Source of the DNA: Pseudoduganella aquatica
Lineage (GTDB): Bacteria; Pseudomonadota; Gammaproteobacteria; Burkholderiales; Burkholderiaceae_D
NCBI RefSeq assembly: GCF_009857595.1
Contig: NZ_WWCU01000017.1
Span: 62,001-126,000 of the forward strand
Length of the DNA stretch: 64,000 nucleotides
Direction of reading: 5' to 3'
In this document: positions 7,969 to 18,944 of the stretch, piece by piece
Layout of the letters: each line of letters starts with the position of its first letter
Numbering within the stretch: the stretch's first letter is position 1
Program-made: the position numbers and the translations under genes
Notes under the pieces: model-generated
Databases searched by the model: none
Seen by the model: only the letters and a program-made list of their open reading frames with translations
What the model was told of the DNA's origin: nothing

Positions 7969-9093
7969 TCAGCGCGGAATGCGCGCCGTGAACACGGTGC
8001 CGTGCGCGCTGTCCGATTCCACTTCCAATGTGCCGCCGTGGCCGGCCGTGATTTCGCGCGCGATGAACAGGCCCAGGCCTATGCTGCGCAGCGAACGGCC
8101 ATTGCCGCCGTCGTCGCCGGGCAGGCGCACCATGGGATCGAAAATGGCCTGGCGCGCCTCCGGCGGAATCAGCTGGCCGTAGTTCTGCACCGACACCACC
8201 ACCGCATCCTGTTCGCCCACGGCCGCCATGACTACGGGCGCGCTCTGGTCGCGGTACTGGGCCGCGTTGTTCAGCAGGTTGGACAGCACTTGCTGCATGC
8301 GGTGCTTGTCCAGGCGCGCGTGCAGATCGCCCGAGACGGCGAATTCGAAAGGGCAGTTCGGATGCACCGCGCGCGCATTTTCCAGCGCTGCCTGGCAGAT
8401 CTCGGCCAGGTCCATCAGCTCGGCGGCGATGGGAATTTCGCCGTCCAGCTGCACGCGCGCGTATTCCAGCAGATCGTTGATCATGGACGTCATCGACGCC
8501 ACGCCGCGCTGCACCCGTTTGCCCACTTCGCGGCTTTTGTTCGGGTCCACTGCGGAAGTGGTCAGGTAGGAGCCGGCCAGGGAGATGGTGGCCAGCGGGC
8601 TGCGTAAATCATGGCCGAGTATGGCCAGGAAGGTGTCGCGCGCGGCAGCCGCGCGGCGGGAGTAGGTGACCACGGATTCGGCCTGTGCCTGGTCTATGGC
8701 CTCGTTGAAGCGCACCATGTCGCTGGCCGTGGTGTCCGTCACGGCCGACACATGCGGCAGCCACAGGCGCAGCACGGTGGCGCGCAACGCACGGAATTCG
8801 GCCGTCAGCTGGATCAGCGAAAAGCCGCTCAGCTGGCGCAGCGTGCCATGCGTGGCGGCGGCGCTCTCCTGGCCCAGCGCCTCCGGCGCCAGGCCGCGAG
8901 ACTTCTCCTGCTGCTGGTGCGGCGTCTGGGCCGTTTCGATCTCGGCGGCGATGGCTGTAAGGATGAGTTTCGCGTGGTCTCTGAGAGCTAGCGAGGACAT
9001 GTGACTGGCGGACGGCCCCTGGGTACGGGCGAATGCTTCCCATTCAGCGAGTATGCCCTCCAGGTGCTGCGTGATAAACAGGGAAAGTCGCAT
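7969..9093 (-). CDS. Orphan sensor histidine kinase with RsbRD-like N-terminal domain
   Basis: A 374-residue kinase without membrane helices, so probably cytosolic. Residues about 1-140 resemble the RsbRD-type helical sensor domain (opening FITQHLEGILAEWEAFART). The dimerisation/phosphoacceptor box is ILGHDLRSPL with His161. The ATPase domain shows the N box (NLLNNAAQYRD) and a C-terminal GLGLFIAREI box. No response regulator gene is adjacent, so its partner must be elsewhere. Confidence 0.88.
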   Translation of the reverse strand: MRLSLFITQHLEGILAEWEAFARTQGPSASHMSSLALRDHAKLILTAIAAEIETAQTPHQQQEKSRGLAPEALGQESAAATHGTLRQLSGFSLIQLTAEFRALRATVLRLWLPHVSAVTDTTASDMVRFNEAIDQAQAESVVTYSRRAAAARDTFLAILGHDLRSPLATISLAGSYLTTSAVDPNKSREVGKRVQRGVASMTSMINDLLEYARVQLDGEIPIAAELMDLAEICQAALENARAVHPNCPFEFAVSGDLHARLDKHRMQQVLSNLLNNAAQYRDQSAPVVMAAVGEQDAVVVSVQNYGQLIPPEARQAIFDPMVRLPGDDGGNGRSLRSIGLGLFIAREITAGHGGTLEVESDSAHGTVFTARIPR

Positions 9094-9205
9094 GAAGGGG
9101 CATTGAGGCGTTTAGTTGAGGAATCATAACCTATATGTGAAGTCGCGCACCGAAAGCGGGTGCGGACCAGGCTAGGGTGGCCGATTCAGAACCCGGGAGA
9201 CTGCC

Positions 9206-9901
9206 ATGGATCAGCTCAAACCCGCCGCCGAACTTGCCTCAGCCGCAAGCAAGCCCTATCCGAACGACAGCGCCGAGTACCGCGCCGCCCGCACGGCGCT
9301 GCTGGCCGAGGAGATTGAGCTGCGCCGCCACATCGAGCGTGTGGCGGCGCAGCGGCGCGCCTTGCCGGCGGGCGGCGAAGCGCCCGATTATCTTTTCAAG
9401 AATGAAGACGGCGCCACCGTGCCGCTGGCCGCGCTGTTCGGCCGGCACGACACACTGGTCACCTACTTCTGGATGTACGGCCCGCAGCGCGAGCGCCCAT
9501 GCCCCATGTGCACCGCCTTTCTCGGCGCGCTGGACATTCCCGTGCGCGACATCTCGCAGCGCGTGGCGTTTGCGGTGCTGGGCCGCTCGCCGGTGGAGCG
9601 CCAGCTGGCCTTCGCGCGCGAGCGGGGCTGGCGCAACCTGACGTTCTACGCCACCGCCGGCGATGATTTTGCGCGCGACTATCGCGGTTTGGCGCCGGAC
9701 GGCAGCGAATGGCCCGCGCTGGACGTATGGGTGAAGGACGGCGCGAAGGTCCGCCATTTCTGGGGCGCCGAGATGGGCGGCACCGAAGACCCGGGCCAGG
9801 ACGCGCGCGGCGCGCCCGACCCCACGCCGCTGTGGAATATTCTCGACCTCACGCCGGCCGGGCGGGGCAGCGGCTGGTATCCCGCGTTGGCCTACGATTA
9901 A
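9206..9901 (+). CDS. DUF899 thioredoxin-like protein
   Basis: The 231-residue protein matches the DUF899 family, thioredoxin-fold proteins of unknown substrate. It shows the FKNEDGATVPLAALFGRHDTL region and the YFWMYGPQRERPCPMC segment, with a CPMC pair in place of a thioredoxin CxxC. The C-terminal block gives the plain-looking WGAEM and LWNILDLTPAGRG. GGGAGA precedes the ATG. It is convergent with the GH3 gene, whose stop overlaps its end by four bases. Confidence 0.85.
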   Translation: MDQLKPAAELASAASKPYPNDSAEYRAARTALLAEEIELRRHIERVAAQRRALPAGGEAPDYLFKNEDGATVPLAALFGRHDTLVTYFWMYGPQRERPCPMCTAFLGALDIPVRDISQRVAFAVLGRSPVERQLAFARERGWRNLTFYATAGDDFARDYRGLAPDGSEWPALDVWVKDGAKVRHFWGAEMGGTEDPGQDARGAPDPTPLWNILDLTPAGRGSGWYPALAYD

Positions 9902-12096
9902 CGGCGCAGCTGGCCACGCACATCGACCGTGAATGCAGGCAAATGCAGCTGCATCGCGGCGGCCGGTGCGTCGGCGGCGCTGGCCAGCGTGACCAGGTAG
10001 CCGCCCTCGGCCACGCGCCAGGTCTTGCTGGCGCTGTCGTACACGCCCAGCAGGCGCGGATCGACAGTCACCGTGGTCGTCGCGCCGGCGCCCGGCTGCA
10101 GCGCCACCTTGTCCCAGGCGCCCAGGCGCTGCGGCGCTTCCCAGCCGCCCGCCAGCGGCGCGACGTAGATCTGCGGCACCGCCTTGCCGGCGCGCGCGCC
10201 GGTGTTCTTCAAGCTGAACGTGACCGACAGCACGCCGTCCTTGAATTGCGCCGTCAGGCCGCTGTAGGCGAAGCTGGTGTAGGAGAGGCCGTGGCCGAAG
10301 GCGAACAGCGGCTTGCGGCCGGTGAGGTCGTGCCACTTGTAGCCGACCGCCGCGCCTTCGATGTTGTAGTCCGCGCGCGGCTGGTCCGCCTCGATGGCGG
10401 GACGCGGCAGCTGGGATTCGGAGGCGGGGAAGGTGGCGGGCAGGTGGCCGGAAGGATTCACTTCGCCGCTCAGCACGCGGGCGATGGCCACGCCGCCGCG
10501 CGTGCCGGGATACCAGGCCTGCAGCACCGCGCCCACGTCCGCCAGCCAGGGCATGGCGACGGGGCCGCCGGTTTCCAGCACCACCACGGTGCGCGGATTG
10601 GCGCGCGCCACGGCGGCGATCAGTTCGTCCCGTCCGGCCGGCAGCGAGAGCGAGGCCGCGTCCACGCTCTCGGCGGTCCACTGCGTGGCGAAGACAATGG
10701 CGATGTCGCTCGCTGCGGCCAGCGTGGCGGCTGCCGCGATATCCTTGCCGTCCAGGTAGGCCAGGCGGGCCTTGCTGCGCGCGGCCAGCGCCTGCATGGG
10801 CGACGAGGGATGGTAGACCATGGGGCCGGGGAACTCGGCCGGGCCTTCGTTGGGCACCGCCATGCCGCCGTGCGCGTGGACCTGCGACGAGCCGCCGCCG
10901 GACAGCACGCCCTTGTCCGCATGGCCGCCGATGATGGCGATGGAGCGCGTGCCCGCGCCCAGCGGCAGCAGCGCGCCGCTGTTCTTGAGCAGCACCATGG
11001 CCTCCTCGCTGCCCGCCTGCGTGACGGCGGCGTGCGCGCTGAAGTCGATGCTGGCTTCCGGTTCGATTGCCACCGGATGGTCCATCACGCCATGCTCGAA
11101 CATGGCGCGCACGATGCGGCGCACCATGTCGTCCAGCCGTTGCTGCGGCACATGGCCGTTGGTCACGGCTTCGCGCAAGGCGTCGCTGAAGTAGGCCGAA
11201 TGGTCGAAAGGCCAGCCGGACTGCTGGTCCAGGCCCGCGTTGGCGGAAGGGATGGTCGAATGCACCGCGCCCCAGTCCGACATCACATAGCCCTTGTAGC
11301 CCCAGTCCCGCTTGAGCACTTCGTTGAGCAGGTAGGGGTTTTCGCAGGAATACACGCCGTTCACGCGGTTGTAGGCGCACATGACGGAACCCGGATCGCC
11401 GCGTTCGATGGCGATCTGGAAGGCCAGCAGGTCCGACATGCGGGCGGCCGCGTCGCCCAGCTCCGAGCTGACGGTGAAGCGCTTGGTCTCCTGCCCGTTG
11501 TAGGCAAAATGCTTGACGGTGGCGATGATGTGGTTGGACTGGATGCCGCGTATCTGCTCGCCGGCCATCACGCCGGCCAGCAGAGGGTCCTCGCCCGCGT
11601 ATTCGAAATTGCGGCCGTTGCGCGGGTCGCGCATCAGGTTCACGCCGCCGGCCAGCATGACGTTGTAGCCGGACTGGCGGGCTTCCTTGCCTATCATGGC
11701 GCCGGCCGCGTAGGCCAGCGCGGGGTTCCAGGTGGCGGCGGTGGCCAGGCCGGAGGGCAGGGCGGTGCGCTCGTACGGCTGTTTGGAACTGCTTTGCGTG
11801 GCCACGCCCACGCCCGCATCGGCCTGCCATTGCGGCGGCAGGCCGACCCGGGCCACGCCTGGAACGTAGCCGGCCGAGTCGCGCCGCGCTTCTTTAGGGG
11901 CAATATGGTTCTTAGGTTTGAAATCGGTGGCGAAGTAGCCGAACACGGTCTGGATTTTTTCCTCCAGCGTCATGCCCTCCACCAGGCGGGCGGCGCGCTC
12001 GTCCGAGCCGGGCGCGGCCTGCGCGGGGCAGGCCAGCGCAAGCGTCGACAACAGCGCCAGCAGGCCGGCGCCTGCGCTTGCCGCCCGGAGCGTCAT
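9898..12096 (-). CDS. Secreted GH3 beta-glucosidase
   Basis: A 732-residue glycoside hydrolase family 3 enzyme with an N-terminal signal peptide ([19 protein letters not shown]), so it acts in the periplasm or outside. The N-terminal barrel carries the nucleophile in [10 protein letters not shown] (Asp near 273) and [10 protein letters not shown]. The second domain (SGGGSSQV) and a C-terminal fibronectin-III-like domain follow. The start at 12096 overlaps the upstream GH94 stop (ATGA), so the two are coupled. It should remove terminal beta-linked glucose from oligosaccharides. It ends the gluconokinase-to-GH3 gene run. Confidence 0.9.
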   Translation of the reverse strand: MTLRAASAGAGLLALLSTLALACPAQAAPGSDERAARLVEGMTLEEKIQTVFGYFATDFKPKNHIAPKEARRDSAGYVPGVARVGLPPQWQADAGVGVATQSSSKQPYERTALPSGLATAATWNPALAYAAGAMIGKEARQSGYNVMLAGGVNLMRDPRNGRNFEYAGEDPLLAGVMAGEQIRGIQSNHIIATVKHFAYNGQETKRFTVSSELGDAAARMSDLLAFQIAIERGDPGSVMCAYNRVNGVYSCENPYLLNEVLKRDWGYKGYVMSDWGAVHSTIPSANAGLDQQSGWPFDHSAYFSDALREAVTNGHVPQQRLDDMVRRIVRAMFEHGVMDHPVAIEPEASIDFSAHAAVTQAGSEEAMVLLKNSGALLPLGAGTRSIAIIGGHADKGVLSGGGSSQVHAHGGMAVPNEGPAEFPGPMVYHPSSPMQALAARSKARLAYLDGKDIAAAATLAAASDIAIVFATQWTAESVDAASLSLPAGRDELIAAVARANPRTVVVLETGGPVAMPWLADVGAVLQAWYPGTRGGVAIARVLSGEVNPSGHLPATFPASESQLPRPAIEADQPRADYNIEGAAVGYKWHDLTGRKPLFAFGHGLSYTSFAYSGLTAQFKDGVLSVTFSLKNTGARAGKAVPQIYVAPLAGGWEAPQRLGAWDKVALQPGAGATTTVTVDPRLLGVYDSASKTWRVAEGGYLVTLASAADAPAAAMQLHLPAFTVDVRGQLRR

Positions 12097-14450
12097 GCCG
12101 GCACGAACACGTTGAGGTTGTAGGTGGCGCCCGGCGCGATGTCCTTGATATGCGCGGACGGCAGGAACTGGCCGGCATGCGTGACCATCACTTCCTTCAC
12201 GTCGGTGCGGCGGATGTCGAGCACGAACTTGGCGCCACGGAACAGGCGCGTCACCTTCATGCTGTTCCAGCCCTTGGGCAGCTGCGGATTGATGCGCAGG
12301 CCTTCGGCGTCGCCCTGCAGGCCGCACAGGCCCTCGATAAAGCAGCGGTAGGCCCACGACACTGTGCCGGTGTTGAACAGCTGGCTGGAGCGGCCCGCCT
12401 GCTTGGGATACTGGTGCCAGGCGCCGCGATAGTAGTTGGGGATGAGCACCGGCAGCTGGCCGCGCTGCAGGTAGTCCGCCTCGGTCGGGCCGGGTATCAT
12501 CTGGCGCAACAGCTTGTAGGCGCGGTCGGACTCGCCCACCGTGTACAGGCTGTAGATGTAAAACACGGACGCGTGGTTGTACACGGCGCCGTTTTCCGCC
12601 GAGCCGGGATGCTTCTGCGTGACGCGGCCCACGTCCTCGCGCATGGCGCTGAACGGCGGCGCAAACATGGCCACGCCATACGGGGTGCTGAGCTGCTCAT
12701 CCACCTGCGCCAGCATTTTCCCGCGCTGCTCCGGGCTGGCCGCGCCGCCCAGGATGGACCAGGCCTGCGGATTGAGCCAGATGCGGCCTTCCTTGTCCTT
12801 CTTGGTGCCAAAGGTGACGCCGTCGTCCGTGATGCCGCGCGAGAACCAGTCGCCGTCCCAGAAGTGGGTGTTGGCGGCGGCGTTCACCTCGGCCGCGCCT
12901 TCGCGGTAGTGCGCTGCGCGGTCTTCGCGGCCCAGCTGGGCGCACATGTCCGCCCACAGGTTCAGCGCGTAGGCGGTGGCCACGGTGAGCCAGCCGGACA
13001 CGCCCTTGCCCTTGTAGCCCACCATATTCATCGGGTCGCACCAGTCGCCCTGGGCGATGAAGCTCAGGCCGCGCTCGTCGCGCGCTTCCAGCAGCCAGTC
13101 CATGGCGCGGCTGATGCGCTCGAACACCGTCTGCTCCACGCCGTCCTCCGCGCCGCGCACCAGTGTGCGCAGCATGGCGTAGTCGCCGGTTTCGTCCAGA
13201 TAGGTTTTCAGGCACACCGGCAGCCACACGCAATGGTCGGTGTGCGGCACCTGGTTGATATACTTCAGCTCAGCGCCTTCCACCAGCAGGATCCCGTCCG
13301 GCATGGCGCCGTTGGCTTCCTGCTGCGACAGCGCGTGCATGAAGGCCGCGCGCGCCACCTGGGGCTTGATGAAGCTCATGCCCATATTGTCCTGCAGGTA
13401 GTTGCGGGTCTGCGGGTCGGTGGTCAGGCGATTCACGTCGCCGTGGTAGTAGACCTGGCGCGCCAGCCAGTTGTTGACGAAGTTGTCCAGTTCCGCGTCC
13501 GGCGTTTCTATCTGCAGCACGCCACGGCCTTGCTCGATATACCAGGCGTAGTCGCGTTTGGCATCGGCAAAGCCGGACTGGCTCAGGTACTTGCCGCGCA
13601 TGGCGCGGATTTCCGCGTCGTCGAAGGCCGGGCCGAAGATGAAGCGCAGTTCGCGCTCGGCGCCTGCGTCCAGCGCCAAGCGGTACTGCACGGCGGCCGT
13701 GGGCGTTTCATAGCGTGCGTCGCTGCGTTCCAGTTCTGCGCGCTGGATGCCGGACGGCGCATGCAGGCCGCCTTCGCCCTCGAAAGCCTGCTGCATGGTC
13801 TCCCAGGAATCCGGCGGCGTCTCGCACAGGAAGTAGGTGCGGTCCTTGAAGAATTTGTTCTTGAAGTAGTCCGCAACCTTTTGATACGGCGTGATGCAGC
13901 TGGCCACTACGCCACCCAGGTCCAGGCGGTATTCGGCGGACTGGTTCATCCACGACATATAGCCGATGGGGAAGTAGGGGTAGACGCTGATCTTGCGCGG
14001 ACGGCCGGACAGGTTCACCACCTTGACCGACCACAGCTCCACCACGTCCTGCGTTGGCAGGCTCAGGGTCAGCTCCACGCGTATGCCCAGGTGCTCCACC
14101 GCCCATTCGATATCGCTCTTGCCGACCGAGAAGCGGAAGCTGTCCACCGGCGCGCGGACCGGCTCGTAGGGCGCGGAAAACAGCTCGCCGCTTTCCTCGT
14201 CCTTGATGTACACGAAGCGGCCCGGATGGTGGGCGTAGTAGTTCTGCTCCGGCTGCATGAAGGTCTTGGCCTCCAGGTTGGGCGCATAGGCGTACTTCGC
14301 GGGCTCCGGCTGCATGAACTGCGCGGTGGCGTAGCCCCGGCAGGTCACTTGTATCATCATTTTCTGGTTCCACAGGAAGCCGCCTGCTTTCGGCATGGCC
14401 GTCGGGCTGGTCAGTTCATAGCGGTCGCCATCGTGGGTTGGGCGTAGCAT
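12093..14450 (-). CDS. GH94 glycoside phosphorylase, cellobionate-phosphorylase-like
   Basis: A 785-residue GH94-type phosphorylase without a signal peptide, so cytosolic. The catalytic region reads [20 protein letters not shown] (Asp near 470), and the phosphate-binding region contains NGAVYNHAS. Cellobiose phosphorylases usually have GDWND; from memory GDWCDPMN is the form in cellobionic acid phosphorylases, and length fits that group. The expected reaction is cellobionate plus phosphate to glucose-1-phosphate plus gluconate. The nearby gluconokinase supports this. Another beta-glycoside is possible. Confidence 0.8.
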   Translation of the reverse strand: MLRPTHDGDRYELTSPTAMPKAGGFLWNQKMMIQVTCRGYATAQFMQPEPAKYAYAPNLEAKTFMQPEQNYYAHHPGRFVYIKDEESGELFSAPYEPVRAPVDSFRFSVGKSDIEWAVEHLGIRVELTLSLPTQDVVELWSVKVVNLSGRPRKISVYPYFPIGYMSWMNQSAEYRLDLGGVVASCITPYQKVADYFKNKFFKDRTYFLCETPPDSWETMQQAFEGEGGLHAPSGIQRAELERSDARYETPTAAVQYRLALDAGAERELRFIFGPAFDDAEIRAMRGKYLSQSGFADAKRDYAWYIEQGRGVLQIETPDAELDNFVNNWLARQVYYHGDVNRLTTDPQTRNYLQDNMGMSFIKPQVARAAFMHALSQQEANGAMPDGILLVEGAELKYINQVPHTDHCVWLPVCLKTYLDETGDYAMLRTLVRGAEDGVEQTVFERISRAMDWLLEARDERGLSFIAQGDWCDPMNMVGYKGKGVSGWLTVATAYALNLWADMCAQLGREDRAAHYREGAAEVNAAANTHFWDGDWFSRGITDDGVTFGTKKDKEGRIWLNPQAWSILGGAASPEQRGKMLAQVDEQLSTPYGVAMFAPPFSAMREDVGRVTQKHPGSAENGAVYNHASVFYIYSLYTVGESDRAYKLLRQMIPGPTEADYLQRGQLPVLIPNYYRGAWHQYPKQAGRSSQLFNTGTVSWAYRCFIEGLCGLQGDAEGLRINPQLPKGWNSMKVTRLFRGAKFVLDIRRTDVKEVMVTHAGQFLPSAHIKDIAPGATYNLNVFVPA

Positions 14451-14476
14451 TGGGTATCTCCGGTATATCTGTAAGC

Positions 14477-15832
14477 TTAAACTTCCGCCTTGCGGGCGGC
14501 CAGTTCAGACTGGATCTGCTCCAGCTTTTGTTGATCAAGGTTGTAGAAGAACATCACGGCCACGGCCAGCACGGCGAAGAAGGCGGGAATCAGCGACATC
14601 AGCCAGACGATGCCCGCCTGCGAGCCGGTGGACTGCGCGGCGTTCGGCACATAGCCCAGCGCCGTGAACAGCGAGCCGATGACCGCCACGGCCAGCGCGG
14701 TGCCCAGCTTCTGCGAGAAGGTGGCGGCGGCGAAGGTCATGGCGGTGGCGCGGCGGCCGGTGCGCCATTCGTTGTAGTCGGCGGTGTCGGCGTACATCGA
14801 GAAGGCCAGCGGCGACTTGGGGCCGAGCACGAAGCCCAGCGCGATCTGCAGCGCGAACATCAGCCAGACCTGGTCCTTGCCGACGAAGAAAAAGGCGCTG
14901 GACAGCACGGTGGTGCAGCTCATGAGGATGATGAGCAGCTTCTTCTTGTCGATAAAGCGCGTCATCAGCGGCGTGAGCGAGGCGCCCGCCGCAGCGGCCA
15001 GCATATAGGCCGGGACGAAGCTGGCCATCAGCTCGGGGCGGCCGACGAAGTACTTGAAATAGTAGGCGGCGGTGGACGTACGCAGCGTGATCGTCATCAT
15101 GATGACCAGGGCCAGGAAGAACAGCACCAGCCAGGGGCGGTTGCGGCTCAGGTCCTTGATGTCCTGCGCCACGTTGCTCTTTTGCGCGGCGGCGGGCGCG
15201 ATGCGTTCGCGCGTGTTGGCGAAGGTAAGCACGAACAGCGCCGTCGCGGCGATGCCCCAGGCCAGCATGGTGAGCTGCCATCCCTGCTTGTCGTCGCTGC
15301 CGCCCAGCAGGCGCACCATGAAGGGCGTGGCGGCCGTCACCAGCGTGCTGCCGGCGAAGGCGAAGATGAAGCGCAGGCCGTTGATGGTGGAGCGCTCCTG
15401 CGGATCGCCGGACATCACGCCGGACAGCGCGTTGTAGGGGATGTTGATGGCGGTGTAGCACACCATCATCAGCAGATAGGTGCCGTAGGCCCAGGCGGTT
15501 TTGCCGTCGTGGTCCAGGTCAGGCGTGGTGTAGGTCAGTACGGCGGCGGCGGCCAGCGGCACGGCCATCCACACCAGGTAGGGGCGGAACTTGCCGTAGC
15601 GGGTGGTGGTGCGGTCGGCCAGCGCGCCGATCAGCGGATCGGTGAAGGCGTTGACGATCTTGATCATGAACAGCATGGACGCCGCTGCGGCGGCCGAAAT
15701 GCCGAATACGTCGGTGTAGAAGAACAGCAGGAAGGTGGCGATATTGGTCCAATAGAAATTGAAACCCATATCGGCAATGCCGTAGCTGAACTTCTCGCGC
15801 CACGACAAGGGAGTGTTGAGTACTGCAGCCAC
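14477..15832 (-). CDS. GPH-type sugar:cation symporter (MFS, MelB-like)
   Basis: A 451-residue membrane carrier with about 12 helices, matching the glycoside-pentoside-hexuronide:cation symporter family (opening [19 protein letters not shown], then [11 protein letters not shown] and [11 protein letters not shown], the family's conserved loop). It should import a glycoside across the inner membrane with a cation. It lies between the TonB-dependent receptor and the GH94 gene, so the imported sugar is probably the GH94 substrate. Confidence 0.9.
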   Translation of the reverse strand: MAAVLNTPLSWREKFSYGIADMGFNFYWTNIATFLLFFYTDVFGISAAAAASMLFMIKIVNAFTDPLIGALADRTTTRYGKFRPYLVWMAVPLAAAAVLTYTTPDLDHDGKTAWAYGTYLLMMVCYTAINIPYNALSGVMSGDPQERSTINGLRFIFAFAGSTLVTAATPFMVRLLGGSDDKQGWQLTMLAWGIAATALFVLTFANTRERIAPAAAQKSNVAQDIKDLSRNRPWLVLFFLALVIMMTITLRTSTAAYYFKYFVGRPELMASFVPAYMLAAAAGASLTPLMTRFIDKKKLLIILMSCTTVLSSAFFFVGKDQVWLMFALQIALGFVLGPKSPLAFSMYADTADYNEWRTGRRATAMTFAAATFSQKLGTALAVAVIGSLFTALGYVPNAAQSTGSQAGIVWLMSLIPAFFAVLAVAVMFFYNLDQQKLEQIQSELAARKAEV

Positions 15833-15883
15833 GGAGTGCTTTCGGTGATGGGGGACGGGCAGTTTAATCCATAGGCGGAGCTT

Positions 15884-15970
15884 GGCGGGTTACGCTCTGC
15901 TAACCCGCCCTACGATCCAATAGTGACAATTGCTGTTCGTAGGGCGGGTTAGGCGGAGCCGTAACCCGCC
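15884..15970. repeat. Inverted pair of REP-like hairpins (BIME-like)
   Basis: Two hairpins in opposite orientation occupy the spacer between the symporter and receptor genes: GGCGGGTTA...TAACCCGCC at 15884-15909 and again at 15943-15970. Their inner flanks CCTACG and CGTAGG are inverted too. They match the hairpin at 4318-4376. Inside an operon such structures can stabilise upstream mRNA or lower downstream expression. Confidence 0.85.
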
Positions 15971-15983
15971 GTGCCGGAGCCGA

Positions 15984-18395
15984 TCAGAAGTCGGCGGTCA
16001 GGCGTGCGCCGAAGGTGCGCGGCGCCAGGTACATCGCTTGCCACACCGGACGGTCGCTCGCTGCCGGCGGCAGGTTGACGATGTTGACGGTGGTCTTGAC
16101 GTTCTTGTTCTCCAGATTCTGCACGAAGGCCTCAACCTGCCAGTGCTTGTCGCCCGCCGGCTTGTAGCGCACGGTGAAGTCGCTGCGGGTGTAAGCCTGC
16201 TGGCGGTCCGGCGCGCCGTCGTTGAACACATCCAGCCAGCTCGCGGTCTCGTAGTGCGTGTTGATGCGCGGCGAGATGCGGGCGCCGCTATCCAGGTTGA
16301 AGTGGTGCTGGTAGCCCACGTTCAGCGAGAAGTGCGGAGCGTGCGGCAGCTCGTTGCCCTTCAGGTCGCGCACCTTGCTGCCGTTCGGGCCGGGCAGGGT
16401 ATTGTAGCTGGAGTTGTTAGGGTCCGCCGTCAGCAGCGTATCCATCTCGGTGCGCTGCACCGACATGGCCACGTTCAGCGTATCGACCGGCGTGACGCGC
16501 GCCGTCAGCTCGCCCTCGATGCCCTTGGCCGTTGCGCCTTTCGCATTGGCGGTCAGCAGGAAGCTGGCGCCGTTGGGGAAGGTGGTCGGCACCGAGATCT
16601 GGTAGCCCTTGAAGTCGGCGAAGTAGATCGAGGTGGCCCAGGTGACTTTGCCGCCCATCAGCTTGCCCTTGGCGCCCAGCTCGTAGCTGGTCAGCGTTTC
16701 AGGCTCGGTGTGCACGCCGCCGTCGGTCAGCACGCCGGACTTGTAGCCGGTGCTTACGCTGGCGTAGGCCATGATGTCCTTGGTCACGTCATAGTCCGCC
16801 TTCAGCAGCCAGGTCGGCTTGCTCCACTTCTGCTGGCCTTCGTTGTTCAGCGCAGGCTTGCCGTCCGGGCCGATGACCGACGGGTTGGGCACGAAGCCCA
16901 CCGTGCGCGGATCGTCCTGCGGCGTGATCGGCAGGCAGGCCTTGGTGGTGCCGGGCTGCGTGGTGGGGCAGTAGAAGTTCACGCCGCCTCGGTTGTGCTT
17001 CTCGTCGAAGGTCTTGCGCAGGCCGCCCGTGATGCGCAGGACGTCCGACACGTTCCAGGTATCCTGCGTAAAGAAGGCGTGCGACTTGACGTCCTGGTTA
17101 GGCTGGACGAAGCTGTTCTGCGTCAGCGCAGGCCAGCCGCAAGTGGCGCAGCCGTAGCCGACCTGGGTGCCGGACCATGCCGGCTGGTCCAGGCGGATGC
17201 CGGCCTTCTCGTGGAACACGTAGGCGCCCACCAGCCAGTCCACGGTCTTCTTGCCGGAGGACTTCAGGTTCAGCTCAGCGCTGGCGTTGGTGTAATGCTC
17301 CCAGTTGATGCGCGTATTGCGCAGCACGCCGCCGGTGGTATTGCTGGTCGGGACGGTGTAGCCGCCGCGCGCGTCGAACTGCATGGCGCCGTCGGTGCGC
17401 TGGGCGCCGGCGATGAAGGCCAGGTCGATGTCCTGGTTCACGCTCCAGTCGGTGCGGGTGCGGATGGTATCCACTTTGCGGTGCAGGTATGGCGCGATCT
17501 GGATCAGCGCAGACCACAGCTTCTCGCCCGGACGCGGTTCCTGGTTCAGGTTCATGGACGGCGTGCCGTCGTCGCGGAAGGTTTCGAAGGACAGGTCGGT
17601 GCGCAGGTTGCTGGTCGGCTGCCAGGCGGCGGACAGGCGCAGCGCCTTCTGATCCTGGGCGTTGTACTTGTCGCCGCTGGTGACGAAGGCGTTCTTGTCC
17701 AGGCCAGGCGTGTTCGGCGGCTGCTGGTAATCCACATAGCCGTTGTGCGACTCGCCGGCGTAAGCCACGCGCAGCGCGAAGGTATCCGATACCGGAAGGT
17801 TGTACATGAAGCGCGTGCCGGTGCGGTTGTAATTACCCAGCGTGATCTCGGCGCTGCCCTCGGTCAAGCCGAACTTCGGCTTGGCGGACACCATGTTCAC
17901 GGCGCCGGCGGTGGAGTTGCGGCCCCACAGCGTGCCCTGAGGGCCGCGCATCACTTCCACGCGGTCCATATCGTAGAGCAGGGCGGTGGCGCCTTCGGCG
18001 CGCGGCGAGTAGACGCCGTCCACGTAGACGGACACTTCCGGATCGGCCTGCTCGGTCTTGGCGCCATCGTTGCCGATGCCGCGCATGGTCAGCAGCAGCA
18101 CGGCGTGGTCGCCCTGGCTGGTGGCCTGGAAGCTCGGGGACAGGTGGGTCATGTCCTCCAGGTTCTTCACGTGCGCGTCGTCCAGCGCGGCGCCGCTCAG
18201 GGCGGTGACGGCCAGCGGGGTTTTCAGCAGGGAGGTGGAGCGCTTGGTCGCGGTGACGATCACTTCAGCCACGTTGCCGCTGTCGGCAACGGCCTTGGAC
18301 GCGGCGGGCGCGTCGTCGGCAGCGTAGGCGCCGGAAACGTGGGCGGCCATAGCCAGCAGGGAAGTGGTCAGGATTTTGTGGCGTGAAATATGCAT
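15984..18395 (-). CDS. TonB-dependent outer membrane receptor
   Basis: An 803-residue receptor with a signal peptide (cleaved near residue 25), a TonB-box-like EVIVTAT near 45, a plug domain with SVYVDGVYSPRAEG and RVEVMRGPQGTLWGRNSTAGAVN, and a C-terminal beta-barrel ending in LTADF (terminal aromatic). It imports ligands through the outer membrane using TonB energy. Its place in a gene run with glycoside enzymes and a sugar symporter points to an oligosaccharide or sugar acid rather than iron. Confidence 0.93.
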   Translation of the reverse strand: MHISRHKILTTSLLAMAAHVSGAYAADDAPAASKAVADSGNVAEVIVTATKRSTSLLKTPLAVTALSGAALDDAHVKNLEDMTHLSPSFQATSQGDHAVLLLTMRGIGNDGAKTEQADPEVSVYVDGVYSPRAEGATALLYDMDRVEVMRGPQGTLWGRNSTAGAVNMVSAKPKFGLTEGSAEITLGNYNRTGTRFMYNLPVSDTFALRVAYAGESHNGYVDYQQPPNTPGLDKNAFVTSGDKYNAQDQKALRLSAAWQPTSNLRTDLSFETFRDDGTPSMNLNQEPRPGEKLWSALIQIAPYLHRKVDTIRTRTDWSVNQDIDLAFIAGAQRTDGAMQFDARGGYTVPTSNTTGGVLRNTRINWEHYTNASAELNLKSSGKKTVDWLVGAYVFHEKAGIRLDQPAWSGTQVGYGCATCGWPALTQNSFVQPNQDVKSHAFFTQDTWNVSDVLRITGGLRKTFDEKHNRGGVNFYCPTTQPGTTKACLPITPQDDPRTVGFVPNPSVIGPDGKPALNNEGQQKWSKPTWLLKADYDVTKDIMAYASVSTGYKSGVLTDGGVHTEPETLTSYELGAKGKLMGGKVTWATSIYFADFKGYQISVPTTFPNGASFLLTANAKGATAKGIEGELTARVTPVDTLNVAMSVQRTEMDTLLTADPNNSSYNTLPGPNGSKVRDLKGNELPHAPHFSLNVGYQHHFNLDSGARISPRINTHYETASWLDVFNDGAPDRQQAYTRSDFTVRYKPAGDKHWQVEAFVQNLENKNVKTTVNIVNLPPAASDRPVWQAMYLAPRTFGARLTADF

Positions 18396-18417
18396 GTTGT
18401 CTCCTTGTTGGATGTAG

Positions 18418-18930
18418 TTATGGATTGCTGTTGAGAATGTCGGTGATGAGCTGGGCAGGTTCCTTGCGGATATCCAGCGTGATGCCGGCCTCGTCCGCTT
18501 GCAGCGGCTCGAGCACGTTGAGCTGGCTGTCCAGCAGCGACAGCGGCATGTAGTGGTTGATGCGGGCCAGCATGCGGTTGGCGATCAGCTCGCGGTCGCC
18601 GGCCAGGTGGGCGAAGCGCAGTTCCGGATCGCCTTCGCGCAGCAGGTCGCGGTAGCGGCGTTTCAATGCCGAGCACGACAGCACCAGGCTGGCGCCGGTC
18701 TCGCGCGCATTGCGGATCTCGGCCATGAGCTGCAGCAGCCATTCGGCGCGGTCGGCGTCGGTCAGCGGCGTGCCGGCCGACATCTTGGCCACATTCGCCG
18801 GTGAGTGAAAGGCATCGCCCTCCAGGAACTTGGCACCGAGGCTCTCGGCCAGGCGGCCGCCCACCGAGCTCTTGCCACAGCCGCAAACCCCCATCACCAC
18901 CCAGCGCGTCGATTTCGTTTTTTCAGTCAT
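18418..18930 (-). CDS. Gluconokinase
   Basis: A 170-residue kinase of the gluconokinase (GntK/IdnK) family: P-loop MGVCGCGKSSVGGRLAE near residues 13-29, LEGDAFHSPANVAKMSAGTPLTDADR, and SALKRRYRDLLR. It phosphorylates gluconate to 6-phosphogluconate in the cytosol. It is the first gene of the minus-strand run leading to the receptor, symporter, GH94 and GH3 genes, with paired TAGCGCTA operators directly upstream, so it probably handles gluconate released from the imported disaccharide. Confidence 0.93.
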   Translation of the reverse strand: MTEKTKSTRWVVMGVCGCGKSSVGGRLAESLGAKFLEGDAFHSPANVAKMSAGTPLTDADRAEWLLQLMAEIRNARETGASLVLSCSALKRRYRDLLREGDPELRFAHLAGDRELIANRMLARINHYMPLSLLDSQLNVLEPLQADEAGITLDIRKEPAQLITDILNSNP

Positions 18931-18944
18931 AGTAGGCCCTATTT

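Noticed and set aside
9709..12123. 804-codon plus-strand frame across the GH3 gene
   Set aside because: It is the shadow of the GH3 gene, whose motifs on the minus strand are clear. The shadow is low-complexity Arg/Gly/Ala/His.
12078..14447. 789-codon plus-strand frame across the GH94 gene
   Set aside because: A shadow of the real minus-strand gene, without recognisable domains.
15930..18386. 818-codon plus-strand frame across the receptor gene
   Set aside because: A shadow of the TonB-dependent receptor gene; composition is Val/Arg/His/Gly-rich and no family motif is present.
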